Shown here piece by piece: positions 6,413 through 7,184 of a DNA stretch of 7,184 nt. The translations under genes were made by a program, and so were the position numbers. The stretch's first letter is position 1; every line of letters begins with the position of its first letter. The notes beneath the pieces were generated by a model. It made no database searches and had not been told where the DNA came from. It saw only the letters and a program-made list of their open reading frames with translations. Source of the DNA: Clostridia bacterium (lineage in GTDB: Bacteria > Bacillota_A > Clostridia > Oscillospirales > Acutalibacteraceae); NCBI GenBank assembly GCA_024699005.1, contig JAILQN010000054.1, forward strand, positions 1 through 7,184, read 5' to 3'.

Positions 6413-6774
6413 ACAATAACGGCAGAAAACGACGTCGCGAACGGGCATCCCGTGTGCTGCCTCGCCTGCGGGACCTGCGTCAAAAGCGTGCCCAAAGGAA
6501 CTTATCGATATGGTGTTCCTGAGCAGATGCAAGGCGGTGATTCCTGTCACAATACCGAGAAGGGCGGAGTCTCGTGCAAGCAGTGCACGAACGCAGCATC
6601 GGCTGCATGAAGTGTCAGAGAGGCTGCCAGGTCGAAGCCGTCACGGTCACGGATTTCCACGCACACGTGGATCAGTCAAAATGTATCGGCTGCGGCAAGT
6701 GCGTCAAAGAATGCCCCGTAGGGTGCATCAACGTCATTTACCTGCCGGATTATCATAAAAAAGAGACAACGTAA
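6413..6774 (+). pseudogene. Broken second copy of the 3' part of rnfB
   Basis: This segment aligns with about 3342-3694 of rnfB, at an offset of 3070-3071 bases. The first part still reads H-P-V-C-C-L-A-C-G-T-C-V-K in the rnfB frame. An extra A near 6481-6484, one base lost in the stretch matching 3441-3488, and one more lost near 6591-6595 then break it. The last part (6631-6757) has three mismatches with rnfB (6636, 6663, 6705), all in third codon positions and synonymous, and ends in a different tail (K-K-E-T-T) with TAA at 6772-6774. No N-terminal anchor or first cluster domain is present. A frame starting at GTG 6574 could encode a 66-residue piece with seven ligand-type cysteines, but a product is unproven. 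Best read as a duplicated or recombined rnfB fragment. Confidence 0.85.
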
Positions 6775-6786
6775 ACGTATATACAA

Positions 6787-6804
6787 GGGGCTGTAAAAAA
6801 AGTC
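6787..6804 (+). repeat. 18-base direct repeat, copy 1
   Basis: GGGGCTGT, seven A and GTC. It recurs at 6939-6956 with a single A-to-G change (17 of 18). The two copies flank the hairpin cluster between them with a 152-base period. A G-rich start followed by CTGT and an A-run resembles insertion-sequence ends in general form, but no matching inverted copy or transposase is seen here. Confidence 0.6.
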
Positions 6805-6812
6805 GATGAATT

Positions 6813-6938
6813 GACGCTTCGCGTCGTGAATTGCGTCGCGAAGCGACGCATTAAGGGCGGGCAAAGCCCGCACCCATATCAATATAATAATAAATGACCT
6901 TTTGAAATATGAAAAAAATGCGCGTCAGCGCAATTCAC
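6813..6938 (+). repeat. Hairpin cluster with inverted ends (MITE/REP-like)
   Basis: Four short GC-rich hairpins lie in a row: GACGC/GCGTC at 6813-6825 (loop TTC), TGCGTCGC/GCGACGCA at 6832-6850 (8 bp, loop GAA), GCGGGC/GCCCGC at 6857-6871 (loop AAA) and TGCGC/GCGCA at 6919-6932 (loop GTCA). GTGAATTGCG at 6826-6835 is the exact complement of 6929-6938, so the 113-base segment between them can close on itself. The middle (6877-6918) is AT-rich and featureless. No coding capacity was seen. This looks like a non-autonomous repeat of the MITE or REP type. Confidence 0.6.
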
Positions 6939-6956
6939 GGGGCTGTAAAAGAAGTC
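6939..6956 (+). repeat. 18-base direct repeat, copy 2
   Basis: Second copy of the 18-base repeat at 6787-6804 (one mismatch, G at 6951). It abuts the right inverted end of the hairpin cluster (6929-6938) directly and leads into the paired region at 6955-6997. Confidence 0.6.
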
Positions 6957-6997
6957 AACAAGCAAGTCACCCGATTCTGTTGATATTTGGGTGACTT
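6955..6997 (+). other. Inverted repeat with potential pseudoknot
   Basis: AAGTCACCC at 6964-6972 is exactly complementary to GGGTGACTT at 6989-6997 (9 bp, 16-base loop). The loop contains TGTTGA (6978-6983), exactly complementary to TCAACA just upstream (6955-6960), so an RNA from this strand could form an H-type pseudoknot. The stem is followed only after 9 bases by a T-run (7008-7013), too far for a standard terminator. Whether it is transcribed is unknown. Confidence 0.5.
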
Positions 6998-7028
6998 CAT
7001 ATTCTGATTTTTTGTATAGATGCTTAAG

Positions 7029-7184
7029 GTGAAGTTTTTTATAAAAAAGTGAAGTTGTTCACAAGTTCACAGTGAAGTTTTTCACCGTGGGGTGAAAAGT
7101 GAAGTAAAGTTTGCCTTACTTCACCGTCAGGTGAAACTTCACTCATGCAATGAACTTCACTTTCAAAGAAAACTTCACTTGCCA
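7029..7184 (+). repeat. GTGAAGT/ACTTCAC heptamer array with variable palindromes
   Basis: GTGAAGT occurs at 7029, 7049, 7072 and 7099; its complement ACTTCAC occurs at 7118, 7136, 7154 and 7172, an exact 18-base period. The 11-base spacers of the right half are small palindromes of different sequence: TCAT-GCA-ATGA (7143-7153) and TTTC-AAA-GAAA (7161-7171). The last begins TTGCCA and is cut by the window edge. The spacer at 7125-7135 is covered by the stem TTCACC-GTCA-GGTGAA (7120-7135), mirrored in the left half by TTCACC-GTGG-GGTGAA (7081-7096). The left half also has the perfect 14-base palindrome at 7035-7048. The centre is a 9 bp stem, 7099-7107 with 7116-7124. There is no ORF, and no known element class was recognised. 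Confidence 0.85.

Noticed and set aside
6510..6758. An 82-codon plus-strand frame overlapping the second rnfB copy
   Set aside because: It is the wrong frame of the rnfB-like sequence: the conserved ferredoxin cysteines are read in another frame, and its Arg-rich product mirrors the shadow frame seen in the intact rnfB.
6787..6956. Complete insertion sequence bounded by the 18-base repeats
   Set aside because: The copies are direct, not inverted, and the 152 bases between have no transposase; only a non-autonomous element or IS-end remnants can be claimed.
6964..7013. Factor-independent terminator from the 9 bp stem plus T-run
   Set aside because: The T-run begins about 10 bases after the stem, and the stem is only moderately GC-rich; the geometry does not fit.
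7029..7184. CRISPR array
   Set aside because: The repeated unit is only 7 bases, occurs in both orientations, and the spacers are 11-20 base palindromes; no cas gene is present.

Overview
The window suggests a Clostridia-class Firmicute, probably a gut-type anaerobe. The basis is the rnf gene order D-G-E-A-B (the clostridial rnfCDGEAB layout, with rnfC presumably just off the left edge), strong AAGGAGG-type ribosome binding sites, and a multi-cluster RnfB. The genus cannot be fixed from the sequence alone.

Positions 1-3698 hold the Rnf operon, which encodes the membrane complex that couples electron transfer between reduced ferredoxin and NAD to ion translocation. It contains rnfD (5' end cut off by the window), rnfG, rnfE, rnfA and rnfB. 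The first four are tightly packed, with 4-8 base overlaps typical of translational coupling. Between rnfA and rnfB sits a roughly 160 bp MITE-like element with inverted termini and an internal GC-rich hairpin. No convincing terminator follows rnfB.

Positions 3699-4420 are a graveyard: a leftover ribosome binding site, the tail of a beta-helix repeat protein, a minus-strand orphan ORF fragment, and a frameshifted C-terminus of an ISL3-like transposase. Positions 4421-6016 (minus strand) hold one intact gene, a secreted alpha/beta-hydrolase-like protein whose predicted nucleophile is Cys instead of Ser. It has its own near-consensus promoter and a strong terminator.

Positions 6023-6410 have no gene beyond that promoter and a scrap resembling the transposase tail. 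Positions 6413-6774 are a broken second copy of the 3' part of rnfB. Its first part is frameshifted, but its last 127 bases differ from the real rnfB at only three positions, all synonymous.

Positions 6775-7184 are non-coding and dense with structure: a hairpin cluster flanked by two copies of an 18-base repeat, a candidate pseudoknot, and an array of eight GTGAAGT/ACTTCAC heptamers interleaved with short palindromes whose sequences vary while their pairing is kept. That array runs off the right edge and is the most unusual feature of the window. The intact genes form one functional unit (Rnf) plus one independent secreted hydrolase; the rest looks like accumulated mobile and duplicated DNA.
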